Positions 34,901-43,816 are shown, counted from the stretch's first letter. The stretch: 64,000 nucleotides of DNA from Paraburkholderia sp. Ac-20340 (GCF_017104965.1 NZ_JAAGPR010000010.1:124001-188000), one strand, 5' to 3'. The notes: generated by a model not told the origin, from the letters alone. Translations and numbers: made by a program.

Positions 34901-35258
34901 AGACTTTGAGGAAGATTTTTCGGCGAAGTCTGTGAAGGCGTTCAACCGGGGGTGGTTCATGCACGAGATGACACATGTCTGGCAGTATCAGCTGGGCTAT
35001 ACCGTGTTACTGCATGGCTTGTTTGTCTCCATTCGCGGAAAGAGCGCATACCGATATTCGATCGATATCGACAACGTATTCCACGACTACAACATGGAGC
35101 AGCAGGGCGATATCCTGTCCGACTATTATGCGATCCACGTCGCAAAGAACTATCAGATCATTTACCACGATGGTCCGGTCGGGACGCCTGGCCAACTGAA
35201 GTGGGTAATGGAGCCATTTCTACGGAATCCTAAGAATGCAGACAATCTGCCGAAATAG
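31935..35258 (+). CDS. vgrG: Evolved VgrG2 with C-terminal HEXXH zinc-metallopeptidase domain
   Basis: A 1107-aa VgrG. The spike core is complete (gp27-like start FVVERFHGREAVDESFRFEID; gp5 part with VRVQFAWMRGEAPL and FTPRVGAEVVIGF). A DUF2345 needle and a TTR-like domain (LYDEQLHFVNAQGAPLSGVSYQLK) precede a C-terminal domain starting about residue 930. It carries HEMTH at 1010-1014 and Glu1055 in NMEQQGDILSDYYA as the likely third zinc ligand. This makes it an evolved VgrG whose own C-terminus is the effector, comparable in design to VgrG2b of Pseudomonas aeruginosa. The last 23 bp overlap the first of two tandem exported Cys-rich proteins, the presumed immunity genes. Confidence 0.93.
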   Translation: MDIAAALNGYSQATRQIQMDTTMPGAFVVERFHGREAVDESFRFEIDVLSSAPFLDLSALPGTAMRLRLATGAGERCWNGYITCAAYSDSDGGITRYRLTMESWLAFLHLRRNCLYFVDLDTAGICERVFGDYLQARRRYQITESLHTFGLRGQYRETDFDFVMRQLSEAGLSFRIEHAQDAGETPSGNHTVIVFDRKAQPGTGSTVPFKLQDVGDPDGVMTSFTARHQLVPDRVSAASWKADNLLALAGRSHAQADEDAPALPAREVFDAQRAGRFDTTDEAQRYADQRLDALRLAKAMYYGGGSSRTLEVGKIHTLSGYLDRTTDFVPLSLEHEAANNLGAEIAQLLAQSELENGLYRNRFVAVPPGVPIVPPHRDRPVVHGVQTAIVVGEPSSRVSSTRDHQVRVQFAWMRGEAPLTGGLTDTASRSNPQGHAPGNHKSGVLARIAEQSAGPNFGHSFTPRVGAEVVIGFDAGNVDMPVVLGQVYGGRAQPPFAAGDGSGANHSGVLTGLQTQTLDGQTGSRWLMDDSSSQLRHELSNSVANSRFAQGYLIDQQGTVRGAYRGEGFELATQGWGVVRAGEGVLVSGTARTSAVSTQMDLGESVAQLKQAVKTAQGLDRAALGASAGGLAGNDAQAAFLKAIDPTQDGRYSGSVNGQSATKPVSGDPVERFAAPAVVLESPENVVLSTSNSAVAYAEQHVHVTAQSDAHLAAGATVAGMSGDATSLYAAAGGIKAIANQGPVSVEAHGSSMQIIADQSVRIASTDERVEVLANDAIVLQQGPSRITLKGGDILIETTGQFAVKAGSHAFVGPGSQSPLLPALPVAVPLALYDEQLHFVNAQGAPLSGVSYQLKLADGTAASGVTDDEGKTERVATQTPVAIESAVLTPPQMAACCTRMANASPEQVEVKTDGVQTNDVNVGSSVKTVTIKGHERPLTAGEIEMARTVFQDSIDYDKVRVHKGSFIWFDLQSKRTAITPNGHMYFREEDFEEDFSAKSVKAFNRGWFMHEMTHVWQYQLGYTVLLHGLFVSIRGKSAYRYSIDIDNVFHDYNMEQQGDILSDYYAIHVAKNYQIIYHDGPVGTPGQLKWVMEPFLRNPKNADNLPK

Positions 35259-35733
35259 TCTGATCGCAGTGCTGTTGTGCTGGTTTTGCGCGTCCTGCGT
35301 GAGTGCGATGTCGCAAGGATCTATTGATCTGGATATCAGGCAGGTTGACGGAAAGCCAGCCTTCTGCCTGCCCGCAAGCGACGACACCGGTTCCAATCCG
35401 ATCCAGATCAGGCGTGTTGGCGTGAGCAGGTCGACTGGCGTCACGACTCCAGCGGTGACTTACTGGAACGCGACCTTACCTGACAGTGCGCCGCCTGTTT
35501 ATCTGAAGCGTGGTGAATGTCTCGTCTACGGCCAGACCGTATCGGGCGCAATTGTCGACACGCCCGCAAAGCCCTTGAATGCGAACAACTACTACGACGT
35601 CACGATCATGCATGCAGGCGAGACCGGTGCTGTTTATAGCTCGATATTCTGCGTGCTCCGCCAGGCCGACGGCTCCATCCGCATTGCCGTGCCTGGAAAG
35701 CAACACAATCCGTGCGCCTCGCTGGGCGATTGA
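35236..35733 (+). CDS. Exported Cys-rich protein, putative immunity to the VgrG2 metallopeptidase (copy 1)
   Basis: A 165-aa protein with a Sec signal (LIAVLLCWFCASCVSA). The mature part is small and beta-rich with four cysteines (FCLP, ECLVYG, FCVLR, NPCASLG), enough for two disulfides. It starts inside the vgrG2 reading frame: the same bases encode the NADNLPK end of VgrG2 and the MQTICRN start here. About three quarters of its residues match the next gene. The family was not recognised with certainty; immunity is inferred from position, export and duplication. Confidence 0.82.
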   Translation: MQTICRNSLIAVLLCWFCASCVSAMSQGSIDLDIRQVDGKPAFCLPASDDTGSNPIQIRRVGVSRSTGVTTPAVTYWNATLPDSAPPVYLKRGECLVYGQTVSGAIVDTPAKPLNANNYYDVTIMHAGETGAVYSSIFCVLRQADGSIRIAVPGKQHNPCASLGD

Positions 35734-35774
35734 CCGCGCCGCTTTCCTGAACGAAAGCCTAAGGATTAAAACAA

Positions 35775-36272
35775 ATGCAGACAATCTGCCGAAATAGCCT
35801 GATCGGCTTGACGTTGTGCTGGTTCTGCGCGTCTTGCGCGACTGCCATGTCGCATGGGCCCATCGATCTCGACGTCAAGGAAATCGACGGAAAGCCTGCT
35901 GTCTGCCTGCCGGCAAGCGACGATACCGGTTCCGATCCGATCCGGATCAGCCGGGTGGGCGTGAGCCGGGAAACAGGCGTTGCTTCGCCCGCGGTCGACT
36001 ACTGGGACGAGGTCGTCCCTGCCAGCGCACCGGCCGTGTATCTGAAGCGTGGCGAATGTCTGGTCTACGGCCAAACCGTGCCGGGCGCAATCATCAATAC
36101 GCCCGCCAAACCTCTGGACGCGAACAATTACTACACCGCAGCGATCGTTCCTGTTGGCGAGTCGGGACCCGTTTATGGCGCCATATTTTGCGTGCTGCGG
36201 CAGGCCAATGGTGCCAACCGCATTGCCGTGCCTGGAAAACAACACAATCCGTGCGCCTCGCTGGGCGATTGA
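35775..36272 (+). CDS. Exported Cys-rich protein, putative immunity to the VgrG2 metallopeptidase (copy 2)
   Basis: A 165-aa paralogue of the preceding gene, equal in length and with the same four mature cysteines. By eye about 42 residues differ, concentrated at residues 11-30, 70-85 and 115-135; the last 15 residues (AVPGKQHNPCASLGD) are identical. The duplicated block carries the last codons of vgrG2 in front of its ATG, so the repeat unit is about 539 bp. The divergence may give a second specificity or a spare copy. Confidence 0.82.
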   Translation: MQTICRNSLIGLTLCWFCASCATAMSHGPIDLDVKEIDGKPAVCLPASDDTGSDPIRISRVGVSRETGVASPAVDYWDEVVPASAPAVYLKRGECLVYGQTVPGAIINTPAKPLDANNYYTAAIVPVGESGPVYGAIFCVLRQANGANRIAVPGKQHNPCASLGD

Positions 36273-36301
36273 CCGCGCCGCTTATCAGTTCGGACGAAAT
36301 C

Positions 36302-39130
36302 ATGGCTGCCACTTTCGACACCCTCCAGAAGTTGATGCAGGGATGGTCGCAGAACAACCGCTTCCTGTGGGTGACGACACCGCTCGGCGCCAATGTCTTG
36401 GTCGCCGAAAGTTTCCACGGCTGGGAGGCAATCGATCACGGAGGCTACCGTTTCGAGCTGACGGCCTTGTCGGATAACCCGGCACTGTCGCTCGATCGTC
36501 TGGTCGGCGCAACGATTCTGGTCGAATGGCTCGCCCAGGAAGGCAGCGATATACGTCGTCCGGTTCACGGTCACATTACCGCGGCGGAGCTTGCCGGATA
36601 CAACGGCGGGCTGGCGCGCTACCGTCTGCAAGTCGAGCCGTGGCTCGCGCTATTGCGTCAGCGCGTCGATCACTACAGCTTCCAGAACGCGAGCGTGATC
36701 GATATCAGCGAGCAGATTTTCGGCTATTACGCTGCCGGCGCAGTGACTCCCGCCTGGCGATGGACGCTGGATCAGGCATCGCAATACCGCAAACGCAGTT
36801 TGACGACGCAAGCGGGAGAGTCCGACTTCGACTTCCTGCATCGCCTGTGGGCCGAAGAAGGTCTGTTCTACTGGTTCGAGCATACCGGCGATACGAACGC
36901 GTCGAGCCTTGGCGCACATACGCTGGTATTGGCCGATTCGAATCGGCGCTTTACGCCAGATGAGCCGGAAATCATCGGCTATCACCAGGATAGCGACGGC
37001 GATCCCACCGGCAATATCCAGAATTTCATGACGGCGCGGCGCTGGCGTATCGGCCAGGTATCGCGCGCGTGTTGGGACCATCGCACGCTGTCTACCCGGC
37101 CGGTGCAGGTGCGCACCGACGAAGTCGCGATGGCGGGCGAGGATCGCGACGTCGCGGGGCCGTACGCGTTTCATACTTCGGCGCTCGGCGAGCGCCGCGC
37201 GTGGCAGCAACTCGACGCCCAGCGCGTTGCCGTGCAGCGCAGCGAGGGGCGGAGTACGCGTCTGACGCTGCGTGCGGGCCTGCGTTTCGCCATGCGCGAT
37301 CATCCTGTGCTGAAGGTGTCGGAAGCATTTGTCTGTCTGCGCGTGCAGCATGACGTGCGCGCCAACGTGGACGCCGACGTGCAGGCCGCGATCTTGCAGA
37401 CCGTCGGCCCGATCCCGCAGCCGACCGACCTCGAAACAAACGAATATGGTTTCGCCAACGCCCTGCATGCCGCGCCGGGCAGCGCAGCTCAGCATACGGC
37501 GCCGGTTGCCGGCAACGACGCCGTGTATCGCAATGCGTTTCTAGCGCTGCCGGTCGATCAGAACTACCGGCCGTTGCTCGAGAACGGCCATGGCGCCCGC
37601 TCGCATGCGACGGCTGCGGTTCAGGGGGCGCAGAGCACGATTGTCGTCGGCGCGGGGGATCCGCTTCATACCGACCGCGATCATCGTGTGCGCATCCAGC
37701 ACCATGCGCAGCGTGGGCAGAACGCCGCAAGCCGCGAGGAGCATCCCCACGCAGCCAACGCGCCAGCCGACAGCAACGCGGGCACGTGGACGCGCGTCAT
37801 GACTCCGGTAGGCGGCGATAATTGGGGCGGTGTGAGTCCGCCGCGCGTCGGTCAGGAGGTCTGGACCGAATGGCTGGAAGGCCAGCCGGACCGTCCGGTC
37901 GTGGTGGGTTCGCTCTACAACGGTCAGGGCAATGCCGATGCCCAGCACAATGCCCAGACCGGCGGCCCAGCTAACAGCACGGGCAATGCGATCGCCTGGT
38001 TTGAGGGCAACGACCACGCTGCTGCGCTCACCGGCATCAAGACGCAGGACCTGGGCCTGAGCCAACAGGGCACCGGCGGCTATCGGCAGTTGCTCGTCGA
38101 CGATAGCGCGGGCGAGGCCAGCGCGCGTCTTTATACGACCGATCACAGCAGCGGGCTGACGCTTGGTCATATCAAGCAGATCGAGGACAACGTACGTCAG
38201 GCCGACCGGGGCTACGGCGTGGAGCTGGCGACCAACGCGTCGGCTGCGCTGCGCGGCGGCTCAGGCATGCTGATCAGTGCGGCGCACGGCGTGAGCCAGA
38301 TGGATGCGAGTGCCGCAAACCAGGTGCTGACACAGAACCGTCAGCTACTCGACGGTCTCGCGGACGCGGCGCGCAAGCAGGGAGCGGAGCCTGTAGCGGC
38401 TGCAGCAAGCTCGGGCACGGACGCGGATGGGGCGGGCGGCGCTTCATCGGCACAACTGGCCGCGATCGTCGGTTTGCAGAAGAGCGAAACGGACTTGAGC
38501 GCGCAACGTGACGGCCGTGCGTCTGCGGAGAGCGGCGGCGGTGGTAGTGCGACCGCGTGGACCCGTCCGCACGTCGTTGCGCACGGGGCGGACGGCATCG
38601 CGGCGGTGACGCCAAAGAGCCAGGTCTGGGTGTCGGGCAAAGAGACCGTGTTGAGCGCGGGCCTCGATCTCCAGTGGACCGTCAAAGGCAAGACGAGCAT
38701 GACGTCGGCGCATGGCATTGCGCTTTATACGCAGGGCGCGGCAGCGAGCGAGCGTCCCGTCTCCGGGCAAGGCATTGCGCTACACGCCGCAACCGGTCCG
38801 GTGAGCTTGCAGGCGCAGAACGCCGGCGCGCTCGGTGTCGCCGCGCAACGCACGCTTACGCTGTCGAGCAGCCAGAGCGCCGCGAATCTGCAAGCGCCGA
38901 AGCGCGTGCTACTGAATGCCGCGAAGGCCTATCTGAAGATGGAGGGCGGCAATATCGAAGTCGGTGCGCCGGGAAAAGTGGAGTTCAAATCGGCGCGGCG
39001 CGAATTGACCGGACCACAAGGCGCGAGCATCCAGTCTTCGCTGGCAGGCAACAGTGCGAAGGATTGCCAACTGAAATTGTCGGCGGCTAGCGCGAGCCAT
39101 GACAGTATCGTCATGCTGCCGGTGGTCTGA
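36302..39130 (+). CDS. vgrG: T6SS spike protein VgrG3
   Basis: A 942-aa VgrG with gp27-like (LGANVLVAESFHGWEAIDHGGYRFELTALSDNPALSLDRLVGATI), gp5/OB (HRVRIQHHAQRGQ, GGVSPPRVGQEVWTEWLEG) and DUF2345 parts. It ends shortly after the needle (KVEFKSARRELTGPQGASIQSS), with no toxin or TTR-like addition. The start is the ATG after the immunity genes; the frame is open upstream but reads as shadow of immunity copy 2. It is followed after 2 bp by a DUF4123 adaptor, so it probably carries the VasX-like effector non-covalently. Confidence 0.95.
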   Translation: MAATFDTLQKLMQGWSQNNRFLWVTTPLGANVLVAESFHGWEAIDHGGYRFELTALSDNPALSLDRLVGATILVEWLAQEGSDIRRPVHGHITAAELAGYNGGLARYRLQVEPWLALLRQRVDHYSFQNASVIDISEQIFGYYAAGAVTPAWRWTLDQASQYRKRSLTTQAGESDFDFLHRLWAEEGLFYWFEHTGDTNASSLGAHTLVLADSNRRFTPDEPEIIGYHQDSDGDPTGNIQNFMTARRWRIGQVSRACWDHRTLSTRPVQVRTDEVAMAGEDRDVAGPYAFHTSALGERRAWQQLDAQRVAVQRSEGRSTRLTLRAGLRFAMRDHPVLKVSEAFVCLRVQHDVRANVDADVQAAILQTVGPIPQPTDLETNEYGFANALHAAPGSAAQHTAPVAGNDAVYRNAFLALPVDQNYRPLLENGHGARSHATAAVQGAQSTIVVGAGDPLHTDRDHRVRIQHHAQRGQNAASREEHPHAANAPADSNAGTWTRVMTPVGGDNWGGVSPPRVGQEVWTEWLEGQPDRPVVVGSLYNGQGNADAQHNAQTGGPANSTGNAIAWFEGNDHAAALTGIKTQDLGLSQQGTGGYRQLLVDDSAGEASARLYTTDHSSGLTLGHIKQIEDNVRQADRGYGVELATNASAALRGGSGMLISAAHGVSQMDASAANQVLTQNRQLLDGLADAARKQGAEPVAAAASSGTDADGAGGASSAQLAAIVGLQKSETDLSAQRDGRASAESGGGGSATAWTRPHVVAHGADGIAAVTPKSQVWVSGKETVLSAGLDLQWTVKGKTSMTSAHGIALYTQGAAASERPVSGQGIALHAATGPVSLQAQNAGALGVAAQRTLTLSSSQSAANLQAPKRVLLNAAKAYLKMEGGNIEVGAPGKVEFKSARRELTGPQGASIQSSLAGNSAKDCQLKLSAASASHDSIVMLPVV

Positions 39131-39132
39131 CG

Positions 39133-40038
39133 ATGGAGCGCATCGACATCGCCGCGCTCGAGCTCGATACACGCCATTTCCTGCTGCTCGATCCATTGCA
39201 GATCGACAGCGAGGCAGCGCTATCCTGGCAAAACCTACCATTGCGCGCGTTGGCTCCGCCCGGCTTCGAGGCACAAGCGCAACAACTACCGTGGCTGCTC
39301 GCCTGGCAGGATCTGGACGCAGAACAACGCGCGTTGGCGATGTGTCTGCTGACTGACCCAGACGAGATCAGCGCCGCGCCCATGTGCGTTGCCTTGTTGC
39401 GGGCAAGCGGCGAGGCCGCGTTTGTGCGTCGCCATTTGCGCCAATTGCTGGTGCCGCATTTCCCGGGCGGCGGCCGCGGTGTCTTTCGCTTCTACGATCC
39501 GGTTGTGTTCGTGCATCTGGGCTGGATGCTTGACGACAACGAACGCACGGTGCTCTTCGGTCCGATTTCCAGCTGGAGTTTCCCGTGGCATGGCGAGTGG
39601 TTCGAGCAGACCACGCCGTCGCCCGGATCCCGCCATGTGCTGTTCGCACCCGGCGCAGCGGCGTGGCAGCGGATCGGACGCATCGGCGCGCTTTATGCCG
39701 TGCTCGAAACCGATTCTTCATGGCGCGCAGAACCCATGCGCTATGGCCCACAGGTCGAAGCGTGGCTGATCAAGGCGCAAACGCACGGTCTCGACGAGCG
39801 CGACGATGTCGTCGCGTTTGCCCGGCACGGGCTGCTGAAACACGCTCGCTTCGATACACATCCGAAGGTGATGGACACACTGCAGCAATGCGCGGGGCAC
39901 CCCACGCGTTATCGGCGTCTCACGTCGCTCTGGAGCGATGCTGACTGGCAGACCATCGCGCAGGAACTCAACCGATCCATGGACGCACAGCAGGCATCGC
40001 CCGGCAACACCGACTATTGGAAGCAAGGAGCCAACTGA
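39133..40038 (+). CDS. DUF4123 T6SS effector chaperone/adaptor (TEC/Tap-like)
   Basis: A 301-aa protein with DUF4123 features: an N-terminal FLLLDPLQIDSEAALSW, a central LRQLLVPHFPGGGRGVFRFYDPVVFVHLGWMLDD and FGPISSWSFPW. DUF4123 proteins bind one VgrG and one effector and load the latter on the spike without being secreted. Placement between vgrG3 and the effector, with a 1-bp TGATG overlap into the effector, fits exactly. Confidence 0.92.
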   Translation: MERIDIAALELDTRHFLLLDPLQIDSEAALSWQNLPLRALAPPGFEAQAQQLPWLLAWQDLDAEQRALAMCLLTDPDEISAAPMCVALLRASGEAAFVRRHLRQLLVPHFPGGGRGVFRFYDPVVFVHLGWMLDDNERTVLFGPISSWSFPWHGEWFEQTTPSPGSRHVLFAPGAAAWQRIGRIGALYAVLETDSSWRAEPMRYGPQVEAWLIKAQTHGLDERDDVVAFARHGLLKHARFDTHPKVMDTLQQCAGHPTRYRRLTSLWSDADWQTIAQELNRSMDAQQASPGNTDYWKQGAN

Positions 40039-42716
40039 TGGCGACCCCGTGTCCCTTCTGCGAGAAAAAAGGCTTGCCGATCCTACCGATACGTTACGGC
40101 ATCGCTCCGACAAAGACGTTTGGGGACTATCAGGTCACGCATGAGCCGCCCGACGCGACCCGGTTGCTGGGCGCGGCCGAAGTGCCGTTGAATGTCCCCG
40201 ACACGGTTTACACCGGGCGGGTTCTGCGCGCCGGATACCTGTATGTGTTTTACGAGAGCCATCAACATTGGGAGGCCTACGCGGTCGACGCCACGGGCTG
40301 CCTGTCGATTTTGCCGCTCGTCGACGACACGCCGCCGGGCGGCAACCGTTTTCATGAAGACTGCAAGCGTAACGCCAGCAAACTCGCGAATGCGTCGGTC
40401 GTCACCATCCAGGATCCGGCGACGGCGGGCAAGGTCTGGTTCGGCTTCTCCGATGCGTGGTGGACCAAGGCCATTCGCGACCGCAATGCAGGATTGTCCG
40501 CGAAGGAGCGGGCGAAATTCATGCGCGTGATCGATATCGAGGCCTGGTACAGCCAGGGAAAGCCGGGCGCGCCGATGCCTGAGCACGCATTCCAGATCTA
40601 TCAGGTGGACATGATCGTCGCGGAATACGCGATGTCGCTGGTGGACGAGGTTAGCGCACTGGGCTGGAGTCCCTTCTTTTTCAAGGACATCATCTCGGCG
40701 GCAAATCTGAAAACGCAGTGCGACGCGCTGGCGCCTGCGAAAGGACTGGTGCTGGCCTTGCAGGATCCAGCGGGTCTCGCGCAGGAAATACCGCCGTATA
40801 TAAATGCGCGCTGGGCGGACTTCTCGAAGCCGTGGCAGAGGCAAATCGATCTGGACAGCAATCTGACCAACTTGCAGATCGCCGTAGAGCGCCAGGCCGA
40901 GACGAATCTGTATGACGATCGGGCAAAGCAATCGCGCGATAACTACCGGCAACTGCTCAATAGCGGCGGCTCCGCATACATGCTTGAAAGCTACCGGAAG
41001 CAGATGCAGCCGCTGCTCGACAATGCGCAACGCGTCACGCTTACCGCCGAAGAGCTCGAACATGCGCGAAACGATGCCTGGGGCAAATACGACAAATTGA
41101 TCGACCCAGGCAAGCGCAACGGATATTTAACTGGCTATACGAGGGAGGCCGACGCCTATGACAAGAAGTTCATGCGTCCCCTGGCGGAGGCTCACGCCGG
41201 CTGGATGCAAAGCGCTGGCTTGAGCAACGTATTCGAGTATCACTTCGATGCCAACGACATTAATACGGGAGTCGGATTTACCGCTTTGTTCGGTGCGTGC
41301 GTGTTGGGGACGGGCAGTTACGCGCCGTGTCTGACGCTTTACGACAGGTGGCTGCGCGACGGCATTTCGGCACATAACCTCCTATGGAGATCGAGTTTCT
41401 TCAATTCCCCCGACCTGAAATCTCTCGCAGCGCAAGTGAGCGGCGGCTCAACAAAGAGCGAGGGAAAAGACGATGGCCCAGCAAACGATCTGCCGAATCC
41501 GGGCAAGTGGGCAAAGCTGTTTTCGCTCTACAAGAGCGTGATCAGCAAACTCAAGCTTGCCGGCGAAAATGCCTTCAAAACGATCGACAGCAAAAGCGCA
41601 ATGCCGGAAATTCTCATGGAGTTGGGGCCGAGCATGGTGCGCGTGATCCGGGATCGCGGGCAGGCCGGCGACGATCTGCAGGTTTTGCTGGGCATGCATG
41701 CAGGTATGCCGGTGCAGCGCTTGCAGGTAGTCGGGACACGGTATGACGTGTATCGCGCGATGTATGACGCTTTGGAATCGCTCCAGCCAGCTGCGGGCGG
41801 ACTGGACAAGGCCGACCGAGCTGTCGCGGCACAGGCGCGTATGGCCATTCTCGAAGCCGAGGCAAAGAAGGCGGGAATCAGTCTGGATGAGAAGGTGCGA
41901 TCATGGAGTCTGCTGCTGGATTCCAGTAAAGCGGATCCTGATGCGCTATATCGCCTGAGCTCCGATACGCAAGGCGGGATTGCCGCGAGCCGGATATTGT
42001 CATTGGGGAAAACAACAGGACCGCAAGTCGTCACCACGATTCCGGTGGAGAGCTATATGGGACGCGTGATGCAATATGCGCGATCGCCCGGCATGCTTTC
42101 ATCGGTGTCGCTGGTGTTTTCGACGCTGGGTTGGGCGAACGCGCAGGATGCGGAAATCAAGGCGCTTAAAAGCGAGGCGGGCCGGGTGGCCTGGGCGTTT
42201 CGCGCCGCGACGACCGGGTTGATTGGCGCGGCGCTGGATCTGGCCAGTACAGGCATCAAATCGGCTGGCGTCAGAAAGTTGCCGTTGCTCGGGCCAATCG
42301 CCAAGGCGCTGGGCGGCGCTTCTCTGCGTTATATAAAGCTCGGCGGTGCGGGCGCAGGTGCGGTGGGGATGTGGATCGCGGTGGGCGCGGATGTGGTGAA
42401 TGTGACTGAAGCGTGGCATCAACGTGAAGGCGGAATGTTCCTGCTTTATTTTTCACGCATGTCGGGAGAAGCATATCTGGCTTTTGGCCTCACTCGCACA
42501 CTGTTTATCGCGATTGTAAGCGGGGCGGAGGTCGAGGCATTGGGGCCACCCGCATGGATCGTTACAGCGATAGTTCTGATATTGAGTGTGGTGATCGATA
42601 TTTTTAAAGATCCACCTACCTTGACATGGACCCGGAATTGTCTTTGGGGGCCTGACAATAGCTACCAGGACGGAAGTGAAGAACAGCGGGACTTTGAAAA
42701 AGCCATGCCGAGGTAA
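40038..42716 (+). CDS. VasX-like pore-forming T6SS effector (BTH_I2691 type)
   Basis: An 892-aa protein. The N-terminus ATPCPFCEKKGLPILPIRYGIAPT is the hallmark of the VasX/BTH_I2691 effector family (paired Cys and PLRY-like motif). The middle is helical. Hydrophobic segments cluster in the last quarter, around 715-740 (AFRAATTGLIGAALDLASTG), 775-800 (GAGAVGMWIAVGADVV) and 815-855 (LTRTLFIAIVSGAE; AWIVTAIVLILSVVIDIF), as expected of a colicin-like pore-former acting on the inner membrane. ATG 40038 overlaps the adaptor stop codon. The next gene is a multi-helix membrane protein suited to immunity. Confidence 0.9.
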   Translation: MATPCPFCEKKGLPILPIRYGIAPTKTFGDYQVTHEPPDATRLLGAAEVPLNVPDTVYTGRVLRAGYLYVFYESHQHWEAYAVDATGCLSILPLVDDTPPGGNRFHEDCKRNASKLANASVVTIQDPATAGKVWFGFSDAWWTKAIRDRNAGLSAKERAKFMRVIDIEAWYSQGKPGAPMPEHAFQIYQVDMIVAEYAMSLVDEVSALGWSPFFFKDIISAANLKTQCDALAPAKGLVLALQDPAGLAQEIPPYINARWADFSKPWQRQIDLDSNLTNLQIAVERQAETNLYDDRAKQSRDNYRQLLNSGGSAYMLESYRKQMQPLLDNAQRVTLTAEELEHARNDAWGKYDKLIDPGKRNGYLTGYTREADAYDKKFMRPLAEAHAGWMQSAGLSNVFEYHFDANDINTGVGFTALFGACVLGTGSYAPCLTLYDRWLRDGISAHNLLWRSSFFNSPDLKSLAAQVSGGSTKSEGKDDGPANDLPNPGKWAKLFSLYKSVISKLKLAGENAFKTIDSKSAMPEILMELGPSMVRVIRDRGQAGDDLQVLLGMHAGMPVQRLQVVGTRYDVYRAMYDALESLQPAAGGLDKADRAVAAQARMAILEAEAKKAGISLDEKVRSWSLLLDSSKADPDALYRLSSDTQGGIAASRILSLGKTTGPQVVTTIPVESYMGRVMQYARSPGMLSSVSLVFSTLGWANAQDAEIKALKSEAGRVAWAFRAATTGLIGAALDLASTGIKSAGVRKLPLLGPIAKALGGASLRYIKLGGAGAGAVGMWIAVGADVVNVTEAWHQREGGMFLLYFSRMSGEAYLAFGLTRTLFIAIVSGAEVEALGPPAWIVTAIVLILSVVIDIFKDPPTLTWTRNCLWGPDNSYQDGSEEQRDFEKAMPR

Positions 42717-42721
42717 CGAAG

Positions 42722-43816
42722 ATGAGTGACGATTCGTCGATCAAGACATACTGGGGGCAGTTGTTCAACAAGCGCTATTGGCGCGAAGTGGAATTTGGTT
42801 TGCCGCCTAAGGATCCATGGACGCCGACTTCCGAAATGCTCGCGTATCAGTTCAATACTGAAATACCAGCGAAAATTGCCGGAGAACCATCGTCGCAAAA
42901 CATGGCTGTATTGCAGAACGCGGCTTACCTGGAAGTGGCAGACGGTCGCTATGCACGTCGCGGATTTGGTGGAATGATGTTTTCGTTCCTCTTGATTCCG
43001 CTTTTATTTGCAGATGGGTTGGCATTGCTGGCTGTTTTGAGCAACAGATTTAATTCCGTAATTTTCTCGCTGTTTATGATCGTGTTTCTTGTCGTTATCA
43101 GCATTCCATTGCTGTTTATGATTGGCTATCAATGGAAACAGGAAATGTGGGGTTACACCTATAAGCCAATCAGACTGGTCAGATCCACACGCAAAGTTTA
43201 TGTTTTCCAACACAACGGCCCAGGTGGCGTATGGTCGCTGGACTGGGACAAGCTGGTTTTCTGTGTGAAAAAAGGCGGCTTGTTATGGGGCATACTGGGT
43301 TATCTTCCTGACGCGAACGGACAGGTCACACACGCATTTTATCTAGGCGCACACCTACCAGCCGGGTCGAATGGCGTCGGACCGGATGAGCCTGTGCTCG
43401 CACATTGGGAATACTTCCGCCGATACATGGAAGAGGGATCAGCAAGCGTGCCGACACCGGAAATGCTTCTCCCGATCAATCATCGCCGGGAGCCATTCCT
43501 TTACGGGGTTCAGCGTTTGTGGGGGATGTTCGGGCCTTTGTCTGTCGTGTTTCTGCCGGTCACCACACTGGCGGGCGTGTTCCGCTGGATCGCAATGCGA
43601 TTGAGCCGTCTGCCAAGCTGGCCCGCCGAAGTCGAAGCCGAATGCTGCGTAGCACCCGACGATGCCATGCCACAACCGGTTCCGACGCGAGCAGCAGCGA
43701 CCAATGGTGCTTACGTCGGTATGTGCACCGTCCTGATACTGGCGCTGGACATAGTATTGCTGTGGTGGTTGCTTACGCGCGTGTTTGGCATCGAACGCCT
43801 ATTCACGGGTGGTTAA
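42722..43816 (+). CDS. DUF6708-type membrane protein, probable immunity to the VasX-like effector
   Basis: A 364-aa protein with four to five hydrophobic segments (GGMMFSFLLIPLLFADGLALLAVL; SVIFSLFMIVFLVVISIPLLFMIGY; LSVVFLPVTTLAGVF; AYVGMCTVLILALDIVLLWWLL) and a central WSLDWDKLVFCVKKG block matching DUF6708 proteins found next to VasX-like effectors. Five base pairs separate it from the effector. The coding GC is visibly lower than in the effector gene, typical of frequently exchanged immunity genes. Confidence 0.87.
   Translation: MSDDSSIKTYWGQLFNKRYWREVEFGLPPKDPWTPTSEMLAYQFNTEIPAKIAGEPSSQNMAVLQNAAYLEVADGRYARRGFGGMMFSFLLIPLLFADGLALLAVLSNRFNSVIFSLFMIVFLVVISIPLLFMIGYQWKQEMWGYTYKPIRLVRSTRKVYVFQHNGPGGVWSLDWDKLVFCVKKGGLLWGILGYLPDANGQVTHAFYLGAHLPAGSNGVGPDEPVLAHWEYFRRYMEEGSASVPTPEMLLPINHRREPFLYGVQRLWGMFGPLSVVFLPVTTLAGVFRWIAMRLSRLPSWPAEVEAECCVAPDDAMPQPVPTRAAATNGAYVGMCTVLILALDIVLLWWLLTRVFGIERLFTGG

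Larger units (their letters stand above)
35236..36286 (+). repeat. Tandem duplication (two units, about 539 bp each)
   Basis: Unit 1 starts at ATGCAGACAATCTGCCGAAA (35236), unit 2 at the identical 20-mer at 35775. Both end in the same CTGGGCGATTGACCGCGCCG block (about 35724 and 36263). Bases upstream of both ATGs share CCTAAG, with an extra 11-nt AT-rich insert before unit 2. The copy boundaries include the 3' end of vgrG2, so the duplication arose from the effector/immunity junction. Confidence 0.88.
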
